A DNA stretch of 64,000 bases from Candidatus Rhodoferax randersensis (lineage in GTDB: Bacteria; Pseudomonadota; Gammaproteobacteria; Burkholderiales; Burkholderiaceae_C). The translations under genes were made by a program, and so were the position numbers. Below are positions 27,193 through 35,553 of the stretch, piece after piece. The stretch covers positions 1 through 64,000 of the forward strand of contig JADKEH010000044.1 in assembly GCA_016718155.1 (NCBI GenBank). The letters are read 5' to 3'. The notes below the pieces were generated by a model. That model did no database searches, had not been told where the DNA came from, and saw only the letters and a program-made list of their open reading frames with translations. Numbering within the stretch: the stretch's first letter is position 1; every line of letters starts with the position of its first letter.

Positions 27193-27269
27193 CGGGGTGT
27201 AGCTTAGCCTGGTAGAGCGCTACGTTCGGGACGTAGAGGCCGGAGGTTCGAATCCTCTCACCCCGACCA
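27193..27269 (+). tRNA. tRNA-Pro (CGG anticodon)
   Basis: The 77-base gene folds as a full cloverleaf. The acceptor arm CGGGGTG pairs with CACCCCG, the anticodon stem CTACG/CGTAG closes the loop TTCGGGA (anticodon CGG, codon CCG), the T arm contains GGTTCGAATCC and CCA is encoded. It lies 27 bp after ispB on the same strand and may be processed from that transcript. Confidence 0.96.
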
Positions 27270-27404
27270 TTGCTTTGATAGCCCGGCGAGGTCTGTTGTC
27301 AATCAGCGTCCCTCAGTGGCATCCGGGGGGCCTTTCGATTTACATCGACCGGGCAATCAGCGATGATTGCGCCATCTCCCTTACAAGCGATACGATTCAG
27401 GGCT

Positions 27405-29138
27405 ATGGCCGCCGTTGACACAACCCACCGAGACTCCCATGTCATGGCTCTGCCTGGTTTGGGTCGCGCATTGATCTTGGCGGGCAAGCTTGGGCAAAAG
27501 TCAGCCGAGGAAATCTACCGCAAGGCCGAGGCCAGTCGGACCAGCTTCATCGCCGAACTGACGGGATCGGGAGCCGTCTCGGCAGCGGACTTGGCGCACA
27601 CCATGTCGACCGCCTTCGCCGCGCCCCTGGTCGACGTGGACGCAATTGACCTCCAGCGCGCCCCCAAGGATCTACTTGATCCGAAGATCTGCCAAGCCTA
27701 CCGAATCATTGTGCTGAGCAAGCGCGGCAACCGCCTTATAGTTGCAACCGCTGATCCTTCAGATAGTCAGGCTGCGGAGAAGATCAAGTTTGCCACCCAG
27801 ATGGGTGTGGACTGGGTGATTGCCGAATACGACAAGCTGTCGCGCATCGTCGCGGCCAGTTCGGTCTCTGCGTCGGATACGATGGACAACATCATCGGCA
27901 GCGACTTTGAATTCGATGATAGTTTTGATGAAGCCATTGCTGAGTCGACTGAGACCAACGTCTCGGAAGTCGAGGACGCCCCAGTCGTTAAGTTCCTTCA
28001 CAAGATGCTGCTTGATGCCTTCAGCATGCGGGCATCGGACTTGCACTTCGAGCCCTACGAACACAACTACCGGGTCCGGTTTCGGATTGACGGGGAGTTG
28101 CGTGAAATTGCCTCGCCACCCATTGCCATCAAGGACAAGCTGGCGTCTCGCATCAAGGTCATCTCGCGGATGGATATCTCGGAGAAGCGTGTCCCGCAAG
28201 ACGGCAAAATGAAGCTCAAGGTGGGGCCTGACCGAGTCATCGACTTCCGTGTCAGCACTTTGCCAACGCTGTTTGGTGAGAAGATCGTGATCCGGATTCT
28301 GGACCCGAGCAGCGCCAAACTCGGCATCGACGCGCTGGGCTATGAGCCAATCGAAAAAGAGCGCCTGATGCAGGCAATCGCCCGTCCCTATGGAATGATT
28401 CTGGTCACCGGACCGACCGGCTCCGGCAAGACCGTTTCGCTGTACACGTGTCTGAACCTGCTCAACAAACCTGGCATCAATATCGCCACCGCGGAGGATC
28501 CCTCGGAAATCAACCTGCCCGGCGTCAACCAGGTCAACATGAACGAGAAAGCAGGGCTGAGTTTCGCGGTGGCTCTCAAGGCGTTCCTGCGCCAGGATCC
28601 GGACGTGATCATGGTGGGAGAAATCCGGGATTTGGAAACAGCCGACATCTCCATCAAGGCGGCCCAAACCGGCCATTTGGTTTTGTCAACCTTACACACC
28701 AACGACGCGCCGACCACGCTGACGCGCATGCGAAACATGGGCATTGCGCCGTTCAACATCGCATCCAGCGTGATCCTGATCACCGCGCAACGCCTGGCGC
28801 GTCGGCTGTGTCCGAACTGCAAGACACCTTCGGACCTTCCCCGCAAGGCATTGCTCGACGCCGGGTTCGATGAATCAGAGCTTGATGGCACATGGGTCAG
28901 CTACCGTGCGGTTGGTTGCTCAATGTGCAACAACGGCTACAAGGGACGTCTTGGTGTCTACCAGGTAATGCCCATCACTGAAGAGATACAGCGCATTATC
29001 TTGCGCGACGGCAGTGCCTTGGATATTGCAGAGCAAGCCCGTCGAGAAGGCGTACGATCATTGCGGCAGGCTGGCTTGCACAAAGTCAAGCTGGGGGTGA
29101 CTTCACTCGAAGAAGTCCTCGCGGTCACCAACGAGTAA
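27405..29138 (+). CDS. pilB: Type IV pilus assembly ATPase PilB
   Basis: The 577-residue protein (from ATG 27405) has an N-terminal T2SSE/MshEN domain, Walker A GPTGSGKT (336-343), Walker B VIMVGEIRD (401-409), the His box TGHLVLSTLHTN (422-433) and a tetracysteine zinc site (CPNC ... CSMC). It is the hexameric motor that drives pilus extension. The frame opens earlier at ATG 27363, but family members begin MAAVxT close to 27405, where a weak AGGG precedes. pilC and pilD follow, as usual; the retraction ATPase pilT is not in the window. Confidence 0.93.
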   Translation: MAAVDTTHRDSHVMALPGLGRALILAGKLGQKSAEEIYRKAEASRTSFIAELTGSGAVSAADLAHTMSTAFAAPLVDVDAIDLQRAPKDLLDPKICQAYRIIVLSKRGNRLIVATADPSDSQAAEKIKFATQMGVDWVIAEYDKLSRIVAASSVSASDTMDNIIGSDFEFDDSFDEAIAESTETNVSEVEDAPVVKFLHKMLLDAFSMRASDLHFEPYEHNYRVRFRIDGELREIASPPIAIKDKLASRIKVISRMDISEKRVPQDGKMKLKVGPDRVIDFRVSTLPTLFGEKIVIRILDPSSAKLGIDALGYEPIEKERLMQAIARPYGMILVTGPTGSGKTVSLYTCLNLLNKPGINIATAEDPSEINLPGVNQVNMNEKAGLSFAVALKAFLRQDPDVIMVGEIRDLETADISIKAAQTGHLVLSTLHTNDAPTTLTRMRNMGIAPFNIASSVILITAQRLARRLCPNCKTPSDLPRKALLDAGFDESELDGTWVSYRAVGCSMCNNGYKGRLGVYQVMPITEEIQRIILRDGSALDIAEQARREGVRSLRQAGLHKVKLGVTSLEEVLAVTNE

Positions 29139-29159
29139 ACCAGTAACGCAGGGGAAAAC

Positions 29160-30377
29160 ATGGCCAGTGCAAAACCAAAGGTCGGCAAGGAATCCGTGTA
29201 CGAGTGGGAGGGAAAGGACCGGAATGGAAAACAGGTCCGCGGCGAAACCCGCGCCGCTGGCGAGAACCAAGTCAAGTCAGCACTACGCCGACAAGGGGTG
29301 ACACCCACAAGAATCAAGAAGCGCCGAATGAGCGCGGGCCGATCCATCAAGCCTAAGGACATTTCGATTTTCACGCGCCAGCTCGCCACCATGATGAAGG
29401 CAGGCGTGCCGCTGCTGCAGGCTTTCGACATTGTGGGCCGCGGCAATCCCAACCCCAGTGTCACCAAGATGCTGAATGACATCCGCACCGACGTGGAAAC
29501 TGGCACTTCGTTGAGTGTCGCGTTCCGGAAGTTTCCTCGCTATTTTGACAACCTCTACTGCAATCTGGTTGAGGCCGGGGAGCAGGCGGGTATCTTGGAC
29601 CAGTTGCTGGATCGTCTCGCGGTTTATTTGGAAAAGACCGAGGCCATCAAGTCGAAGATCAAGTCAGCGCTCATGTACCCGATCTCCGTGTTGGTGGTTG
29701 CATTCGTCGTGGTCGCGGTGATCATGTTGTTCGTGATCCCAGCCTTCGAAGAGGTTTTCAAGTCATTTGGCGCCGACCTCCCCGCACCGACATTGGTCGT
29801 CATTGCCATCAGCAAGATCTTCGTCAAATGGTGGTGGCTAATTTTTGGTGGCCTCGGCGGTGGCTTCTACTTCTTCATGGAAGCCTGGCGCCGCAACGAG
29901 AAGGTTCAGATGTTCATGGATCGGCTCCTGCTGAAGTTGCCGATTTTCGGCACCTTGGTTGACAAATCGTGCATCGCCCGATGGACCCGCACGCTGTCAA
30001 CCATGTTTGCCGCAGGTGTGCCACTGGTGGAGGCCCTGGACTCGGTCGGTGGCGCGTCGGGCAATTCGGTTTACGCCAGTGCCACTCTGAAGATTCAGCA
30101 GGAAGTCTCAACCGGCACTGCCCTCACCACCGCCATGACCAACGCCAACTTGTTTCCATCGATGGTCTTGCAGATGTGTGCCATCGGTGAGGAGTCCGGC
30201 TCAATCGATCACATGCTGGGCAAGGCAGCGGATTTCTATGAGGCCGAGGTTGACGACATGGTAGCGGGCATTTCCAGCCTGATGGAGCCCATCATCATTG
30301 TGGTGCTCGGCGTCATCATCGGCGGAATCGTGGTGTCCATGTACCTCCCGATCTTCAAGATTGGTCAAGTGGTCTGA
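29160..30377 (+). CDS. pilC: Type IV pilus inner-membrane platform protein PilC
   Basis: The 405-residue protein has two T2SSF domains (FTRQLATMMKAGVPLLQAF and WTRTLSTMFAAGVPLVEAL) and three transmembrane helices, the last at the C-terminus (IIIVVLGVIIGGIVVSMYLPIF). It is the inner-membrane platform on which PilB acts. AGGGGA lies 5 bases before the ATG. The stop overlaps the pilD ATG (TGATG). Confidence 0.95.
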   Translation: MASAKPKVGKESVYEWEGKDRNGKQVRGETRAAGENQVKSALRRQGVTPTRIKKRRMSAGRSIKPKDISIFTRQLATMMKAGVPLLQAFDIVGRGNPNPSVTKMLNDIRTDVETGTSLSVAFRKFPRYFDNLYCNLVEAGEQAGILDQLLDRLAVYLEKTEAIKSKIKSALMYPISVLVVAFVVVAVIMLFVIPAFEEVFKSFGADLPAPTLVVIAISKIFVKWWWLIFGGLGGGFYFFMEAWRRNEKVQMFMDRLLLKLPIFGTLVDKSCIARWTRTLSTMFAAGVPLVEALDSVGGASGNSVYASATLKIQQEVSTGTALTTAMTNANLFPSMVLQMCAIGEESGSIDHMLGKAADFYEAEVDDMVAGISSLMEPIIIVVLGVIIGGIVVSMYLPIFKIGQVV

Positions 30378-31219
30378 TGCTGGTGGCGCATTGGTTTGAA
30401 GTCGCGCTGTTTGGCATCCTGGGTCTAGCCGTTGGCAGTTTTCTCAACGTAGTCATCCACCGCCTGCCCAAGATCATGGAACGGCAGTGGGAGGCTGAGT
30501 ACGAACAGTCAAAGGGTGAGCAAGCGGTTTCGCGGGAACCCTTCAACCTGATGGTCCCTCGGTCGCGGTGTCCCCATTGTGGTCACCCAATTGGCTGGCA
30601 AGAAAACATCCCGGTACTGAGCTACGTATTCCTTCGTGGCAAATGCTCGGCCTGCGCTGCACCGATCAGCATTCGGTATCCTTTGGTGGAACTCAGCACC
30701 GCAGCCTTGTTTGCCTACTGCGGCTGGCGCTGGGGTGCGACGACTGCTGCGCTGGTGTGGAGTGGATTTGCCGCCGCCATCCTGGCGCTGGCGCTGATTG
30801 ACTGGGACACAACCCTTCTGCCGGACGACATGACGTTGCCCCTGTTATGGGGCGGCTTGGTGGCGGCGACGCTGCAATGGACTGCCGTGCCATTGGCCTC
30901 TGCAGTCTGGGGGGTCGTAGCGGGCTACGTGTCCCTCTGGACTGTCTACTGGGTTTTCAAGCTGATCACTGGCAAGGAAGGTATGGGTTATGGTGACTTC
31001 AAACTCTTCGCTGCGCTGGGGGCTTGGTTCGGCTGGCAGGCACTGGTTCCGATAATTCTGATGGCGTCGATCATTGGTGCCCTGGTCGGAATTGCGATGA
31101 AGTTCTCAAATGGATTGCGTGAAGGCGGTTACGTTCCATTTGGTCCGTTTCTGGCTGGAGCCGGCCTTACTGCGATGGTATTCGGCCCCAACGCCATTCT
31201 GCGCACCATCGGGCTGTAA
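30377..31219 (+). CDS. pilD: Type IV prepilin leader peptidase / N-methyltransferase PilD
   Basis: The 280-residue polytopic enzyme has the paired cysteines CPHC ... CSAC of the methyltransferase half and the two catalytic aspartates, in LIDWDTTLLPDD and GMGYGDFKLFAALG (the GxGD motif). It cleaves prepilin leaders and methylates the new N-terminus, and may also process type II secretion pseudopilins. It overlaps pilC and is 3 bp before coaE. Confidence 0.95.
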   Translation: MLVAHWFEVALFGILGLAVGSFLNVVIHRLPKIMERQWEAEYEQSKGEQAVSREPFNLMVPRSRCPHCGHPIGWQENIPVLSYVFLRGKCSACAAPISIRYPLVELSTAALFAYCGWRWGATTAALVWSGFAAAILALALIDWDTTLLPDDMTLPLLWGGLVAATLQWTAVPLASAVWGVVAGYVSLWTVYWVFKLITGKEGMGYGDFKLFAALGAWFGWQALVPIILMASIIGALVGIAMKFSNGLREGGYVPFGPFLAGAGLTAMVFGPNAILRTIGL

Positions 31220-31222
31220 CGA

Positions 31223-31834
31223 ATGCCAGCGCCTGCATTGCGGCTTGCTATTACAGGCGGCATCGGCAGTGGCAAGAGCACCGTCGCCAGACTGTTCGTC
31301 AACCTGGGAGCCATACTGGTTGATGCCGACGCTTTGTCACACGAATTAACCGCGCCAGGGGGCGCTGCGATCGCGCCGATCATTGAACAGTTCGGCGCAT
31401 CCGTGTTGACGCAAGATGGCGCACTTGACCGAAGTGCCATGCGCACCCGGGTCTTTGCTGACCCACAGGCGCGCCGCACTCTGGAGCACATCATGCATCC
31501 GCTTGTAGGACAACTCGCCTCCGAGCGTGGCCGCGACGCTGAACGGGCTGGGTTTGGCTGCGTGTTGTACGACATCCCCTTGTTGGCGGAGTCCTCAGGC
31601 TGGCGTCGGCGTGTTGATCGAGTCCTGGTCGTGGACTGCGATCCCGATACTCAGATCGAACGGGTGATGAACCGCAGCCAACTGAGCAGGACGGCGGTCG
31701 AGGCCATCATCGCCGCCCAGGCAACACGCGAACGGCGCCTGCATTGCGCCGATTGCGTCATCGACAACACGCACGTTTCGCTCGAGACACTGGCCTTCGA
31801 GGTCAAGCACCTCGCGAGCTGCTTCGGACTATGA
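31223..31834 (+). CDS. coaE: Dephospho-CoA kinase
   Basis: The 203-residue P-loop kinase begins LRLAITGGIGSGKSTVARLF after a short lead and has DADALSHELTAPGG and the YDIPLLAES motif. It phosphorylates dephospho-CoA in the last step of coenzyme A synthesis. The pilD-coaE-zapD-yacG order is conserved in proteobacteria. Its stop overlaps the zapD ATG (ATGA, 31831-31834). Confidence 0.95.
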   Translation: MPAPALRLAITGGIGSGKSTVARLFVNLGAILVDADALSHELTAPGGAAIAPIIEQFGASVLTQDGALDRSAMRTRVFADPQARRTLEHIMHPLVGQLASERGRDAERAGFGCVLYDIPLLAESSGWRRRVDRVLVVDCDPDTQIERVMNRSQLSRTAVEAIIAAQATRERRLHCADCVIDNTHVSLETLAFEVKHLASCFGL

Positions 31835-32625
31835 TCCAATCTGCCCCTGCCCGAACGGAAATAACCAGCGTGATTCTTTACGAGTACCCCTTCAACGAAC
31901 GCATCCGAACGTATTTGCGCTTGGAGCACTTGTTCCTTCGTCTCAGGGAACTGATGGCGCGCTCCACGGCTCTGGACCATCACTTTGCTCTGACCACCAT
32001 ATTCGAAGTGATGGATGTAGGGTCGCGAGCGGACCTCAGATCGGATGTTCTGAAAGATCTTGACCGCCAACGTCAGTCTCTGATGAGTTACCGCGGCAAT
32101 CCGGTCATCGACCAGCTCGTTCTGAATGAAGTAGTCGAGCAGTTGGAGGTTTTTTTTGCTGCCTTGAATGGGTTGCCCGGCAAAGCCGGTCAGTCCCTGA
32201 CCGAAAACGACTGGCTGATGAGCATTCGCAGTCGAATCGGCATTCCCGGTGGCACGTGTGAGTTTGACCTTCCCGCCTACTTCGCGTGGCAGCATCAACC
32301 GGACACGGCACGCCAGTCCGACCTGCGTCGCTGGGCCCAATCCTTGACACCGCTGGCTGATTCGATCCATCTGCTTCTTAAACTCATACGCGATTCCGGT
32401 TCGCCCCAGAAAGTAATGGCTAACGCGGGGCAGTTTCAGCAAAATCTACCGCAGGGTCGCTCGTTTCAACTGCTTCGGCTGGCTGTGGATCCGGACTTGC
32501 GACTGATTCCAGAAATCAGCGGCAACCGCCTGATGGTCTCGATCCGATTGATGAAGCACGAAGGCGATGGTCGTTTGCACGTCAGCAGTGACAACGCCGT
32601 GTTTGAGCTAACACTGTGCTCATGA
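31831..32625 (+). CDS. zapD: Cell division protein ZapD
   Basis: The protein has 264 residues from ATG 31831 and shows the ZapD start VILYEYPFNERIRTYLRLEHLF plus the conserved WLMSIRSRIGIPGG region. It is an all-helical/beta two-domain protein that cross-links FtsZ protofilaments at the division site. GTG 31870, immediately before ILYEYP, is an alternative start matching many family members. It overlaps both neighbours. Confidence 0.93.
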   Translation: MIQSAPARTEITSVILYEYPFNERIRTYLRLEHLFLRLRELMARSTALDHHFALTTIFEVMDVGSRADLRSDVLKDLDRQRQSLMSYRGNPVIDQLVLNEVVEQLEVFFAALNGLPGKAGQSLTENDWLMSIRSRIGIPGGTCEFDLPAYFAWQHQPDTARQSDLRRWAQSLTPLADSIHLLLKLIRDSGSPQKVMANAGQFQQNLPQGRSFQLLRLAVDPDLRLIPEISGNRLMVSIRLMKHEGDGRLHVSSDNAVFELTLCS

Positions 32626-32843
32626 ACAAAGCCAAGGAGTTGGACACCCAGTCAACGCGCTTGGTGACCTGCCCCGCCTGCGGCGGAGAAAGCGTTTATG
32701 GCAACACCAATCCCCACCGGCCATTTTGCAGCCACCGCTGCCGCGACATCGACCTGGGAAACTGGGCCAATGAAGACTTTCGCGTGAAAGTCGAACCCGA
32801 AGCTGACGCCGACTCGCTTGGCCTCCCATCAACACAGCAATAG
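32622..32843 (+). CDS. yacG: DNA gyrase inhibitor / zinc-binding protein YacG
   Basis: The 73-residue protein has the single zinc site CPACGGESVY ... FCSHRCRDIDLGNW (C-x2-C and C-x3-C), diagnostic of YacG. E. coli YacG binds GyrB and inhibits gyrase. The ATG at 32622 overlaps the zapD stop (ATGA) and is preferred over GTG 32616. It ends the pil-coaE-zapD-yacG run, 26 bp from the convergent mutT. Confidence 0.93.
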   Translation: MNKAKELDTQSTRLVTCPACGGESVYGNTNPHRPFCSHRCRDIDLGNWANEDFRVKVEPEADADSLGLPSTQQ

Positions 32844-32869
32844 GCTGTGGCGTTATCGGCCTGCCTGTA

Positions 32870-33376
32870 CTAATTGTCGCCTTTGGGTTCCTGAGAAGTC
32901 GGGTTGCCGTGCGTCTCACCCTGAAAACCGCGCTCCTGCGCCAGCCATCGCAACACCGGTAGGGTGCCAGGGAGAATGGGTGCCACCTGCACTGGCAGTG
33001 TTTGCCAGGAAGAGGATTGCCCCTCGCGCATCTGCAAATCGCCGGCCCAAGCGAAGACCTTGCGAAACCTCAGCCGCACCAATGCATGCGGATAGTCAAC
33101 CATCGCCACCTTCCAAGGCTCGGCCGATTCGATCATGATGCCTAACTCTTCGTGCAGTTCGCGCCTTAGCGCATCCTGCACAGTCTCACCGACTTCAATC
33201 TTGCCGCCCGGAAACTCCCAATAGCCACAATAGGCTTTGCCTAGCGGTCGAGAGGTCAGCAAGAAGCTACCGTCAGCCCTGATCAAGACGCCCACCGCAA
33301 CTTCAACAGGCAGTCGCGGCAACTCCCCGTCGATGCGCGGTTCGTCCGGGTCAACCACCAAGGCCAACTCCGTCAC
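32870..33376 (-). CDS. mutT: MutT-like 8-oxo-dGTP diphosphatase (Nudix)
   Basis: The 168-residue protein has a Nudix box GGKIEVGETVQDALRRELHEELG at about 58-79, preceded by GYWEFPGG as in MutT. It cleans oxidised dGTP from the nucleotide pool. The start is a GTG overlapping the stop of the upstream ATPase gene (GTGA, 33373-33376), showing coupling. Nudix substrate is inferred from MutT resemblance only. Confidence 0.88.
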   Translation of the reverse strand: MTELALVVDPDEPRIDGELPRLPVEVAVGVLIRADGSFLLTSRPLGKAYCGYWEFPGGKIEVGETVQDALRRELHEELGIMIESAEPWKVAMVDYPHALVRLRFRKVFAWAGDLQMREGQSSSWQTLPVQVAPILPGTLPVLRWLAQERGFQGETHGNPTSQEPKGDN

Positions 33377-34245
33377 TGAGCGTGCTTTCCCGCGTAGTCA
33401 CGCGCAAACTGATAGGCCACCCGGCCGCTGCGGGAGCCTCGCTCAAGGGCCCACACTAGAGCCTGCGCTCGCGCCGCCTCAATCGCTGCTTGCCCGACTC
33501 CAAATGAGGCCAACCACTGCGCGACGATTGACAGGTATTCAGACTGACTGAACGGGTAGAAACTAACCCACAAGCCAAAACGCTCTGAAAGCGACACTTT
33601 CTCCTCCACCACCTCGCCAGGATGGACCTCGCCATCATCCGAGTGCGTGTAGGACAGGTTCTCCTTCATGTATTCGGGCAACAAGTGCCTGCGATTGCTG
33701 GTGGCATAGACCAGCACATTGGGTGTTGTGGCTGCCACAGAACCGTCAAGAATCGACTTCAGTGCCTTGTAGCCCGACTCTCCATCCTCAAAACTCAAAT
33801 CATCACAGAAAACAATGAACTTCTCAGGCCGCTCGGACACCATATCGACGATGTCCGGGAGATCGATCAGATCCGCCTTGTCAACCTCGATCAACCTCAA
33901 GCCTTGTGCCGCGTACTCATCCAGGCAGGCTCGAATCAAAGATGACTTTCCAGTGCCTCTGGCCCCTGTCAGAAGCACGTTGTTGGCTGGTCTGCCAGTC
34001 ACAAACTGCAAGGTATTGAGTCGAATCTTTTCCTTCTGCGGCTCAATTTCCTGCAGATCTCGCAGCCGCATTGCCCCAATGTGGCGCACCGGCTCCAAAG
34101 CACCGTACCCGGCACCACGCTTTCGATAGCGATAGGCCACAGACTGACTCCAATCAGGAGCGGTGAGACTCCTGGGCAAAGCCAACTCAATTCGGTCGAT
34201 CAATTGCTCGGCTCGCGATAGCAGGCGGTCCCATTTCTCGTTCAT
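33373..34245 (-). CDS. DUF815-family P-loop ATPase
   Basis: The 290-residue protein has Walker A GARGTGKSS (about residues 93-101), a Walker B-like FIVFCDDLSFE, a sensor VYATSNRRHLLPE and a late arginine-rich helix. It belongs to the DUF815 AAA-like family, whose role is unknown. It sits between argJ and mutT on the minus strand, an arrangement conserved in betaproteobacteria. No membrane segment is seen. Confidence 0.88.
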   Translation of the reverse strand: MNEKWDRLLSRAEQLIDRIELALPRSLTAPDWSQSVAYRYRKRGAGYGALEPVRHIGAMRLRDLQEIEPQKEKIRLNTLQFVTGRPANNVLLTGARGTGKSSLIRACLDEYAAQGLRLIEVDKADLIDLPDIVDMVSERPEKFIVFCDDLSFEDGESGYKALKSILDGSVAATTPNVLVYATSNRRHLLPEYMKENLSYTHSDDGEVHPGEVVEEKVSLSERFGLWVSFYPFSQSEYLSIVAQWLASFGVGQAAIEAARAQALVWALERGSRSGRVAYQFARDYAGKHAQ

Positions 34246-34255
34246 GATTCCGTGC

Positions 34256-35485
34256 TCAGGATCGGTAGTCGGCGTTGATGGTCACGTAGTCATGGCTCAG
34301 ATCACAGGTCCAAACCGTATCCTGCGCATCGCCGCGCCCCAGTACCACGCGCACCGTGATCTCACTTTGCTTCATCACCCGTTGCCCATCCTCTTCACGG
34401 TAGGACGGATTGCGCCCGCCGTGGACAGCCACCAGCACGTCATCCAGGTACAGGTCGATGGCAGTTTGCTCCAGGTCTTCGATCCCTGCGTAGCCAACCG
34501 CGGCAAGAATGCGCCCCAGGTTTGGGTCGCTGGCAAAAAACGCAGTCTTCACCAATGGCGAATGGGCGATGGCGTAAGCCACACGTCGGCACTCGTCGGC
34601 AGTGCGCCCGCCCTCAACCTTGACCGTGATGAATTTCGTAGCACCCTCGCCGTCGCGCACAATGGCTTGAGCAAGTCGCCTCGAAACCTCCAGCATGGCC
34701 ACCTTGAGCGCGCGCCCATCACCACTGTCCAGCGAGTCAATGGGGGTGTGGGCCGCCTTGTTGGTTGCCACCACCACGAAAGAGTCGTTGGTCGATGTAT
34801 CGCCGTCGACCGTCACCCGGTTGAACGAACCTTCGGCCAATTCCCGCGCCAGGGTTGGCAGCAAGTCCTGACTGAGGCAGGCATCGGTCGCCAAGAAGCC
34901 CAACATGGTCGCCATGTTCGGACGGATCATGCCCGCACCCTTGCTGATGCCGGTAACGCTAACCAGTTTCCCGCCGAGCATCAACTGGACACCAAACGCC
35001 TTGGCCACGGTATCGGTCGTCATGATGGCTTCTGCCGCACGCAGCCAGTTGTCTGCGCGCAAGTCTCCCAACGCCGCCGGCAACCCCGCCTCAATGCGGT
35101 CAATCGGAAGGGGCTCCATGATGACCCCCGTGGAAAACGGCAGGACCTGATTCGACGCTATGCCCAGAACATTGGCCAGCGCGGTACACGATTGGCGCGC
35201 CCGCTTCAGGCCCTCAGCTCCAGTGCCCGCATTGGCATTGCCGGTGTTGATGAGCATCGCTCGAACCGAGCCGGCCCCAGCCAGATGCTCGCGACAAATC
35301 TGTACCGGCGCTGCGCAGAATCGGTTTTGAGTGAAGACACCGGCAACCGACGCGCCCTCGTCTAGGAGAATGACGGTCAGGTCCTTGCGGTTGGCCTTGC
35401 GGATGCCCGCCTCAGCGACGCCGAGTCTGATGCCGGCTATGGGATAGATCTCGGCTGGATTGGGGGATCTGAGGTTCACTGGCAT
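34256..35485 (-). CDS. argJ: Glutamate N-acetyltransferase / amino-acid acetyltransferase ArgJ
   Basis: The 409-residue proenzyme has the self-cleavage site GAGMIRPNMATML, where the threonine becomes the nucleophile of the beta chain. Also seen are LINTGNANAGTG and TVDGDTSTNDS. It transfers acetyl from N-acetylornithine to glutamate in the cyclic arginine pathway and may also make N-acetylglutamate from acetyl-CoA. It is 68 bp downstream of secA and 10 bp upstream of the DUF815 gene. Confidence 0.95.
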   Translation of the reverse strand: MPVNLRSPNPAEIYPIAGIRLGVAEAGIRKANRKDLTVILLDEGASVAGVFTQNRFCAAPVQICREHLAGAGSVRAMLINTGNANAGTGAEGLKRARQSCTALANVLGIASNQVLPFSTGVIMEPLPIDRIEAGLPAALGDLRADNWLRAAEAIMTTDTVAKAFGVQLMLGGKLVSVTGISKGAGMIRPNMATMLGFLATDACLSQDLLPTLARELAEGSFNRVTVDGDTSTNDSFVVVATNKAAHTPIDSLDSGDGRALKVAMLEVSRRLAQAIVRDGEGATKFITVKVEGGRTADECRRVAYAIAHSPLVKTAFFASDPNLGRILAAVGYAGIEDLEQTAIDLYLDDVLVAVHGGRNPSYREEDGQRVMKQSEITVRVVLGRGDAQDTVWTCDLSHDYVTINADYRS

Positions 35486-35553
35486 GTCAGGCTTTCGACA
35501 TCAATCGTTTGAGGGCGGCGCGTCGGCAGAATCCTGTTCGACCCCGCGATGCC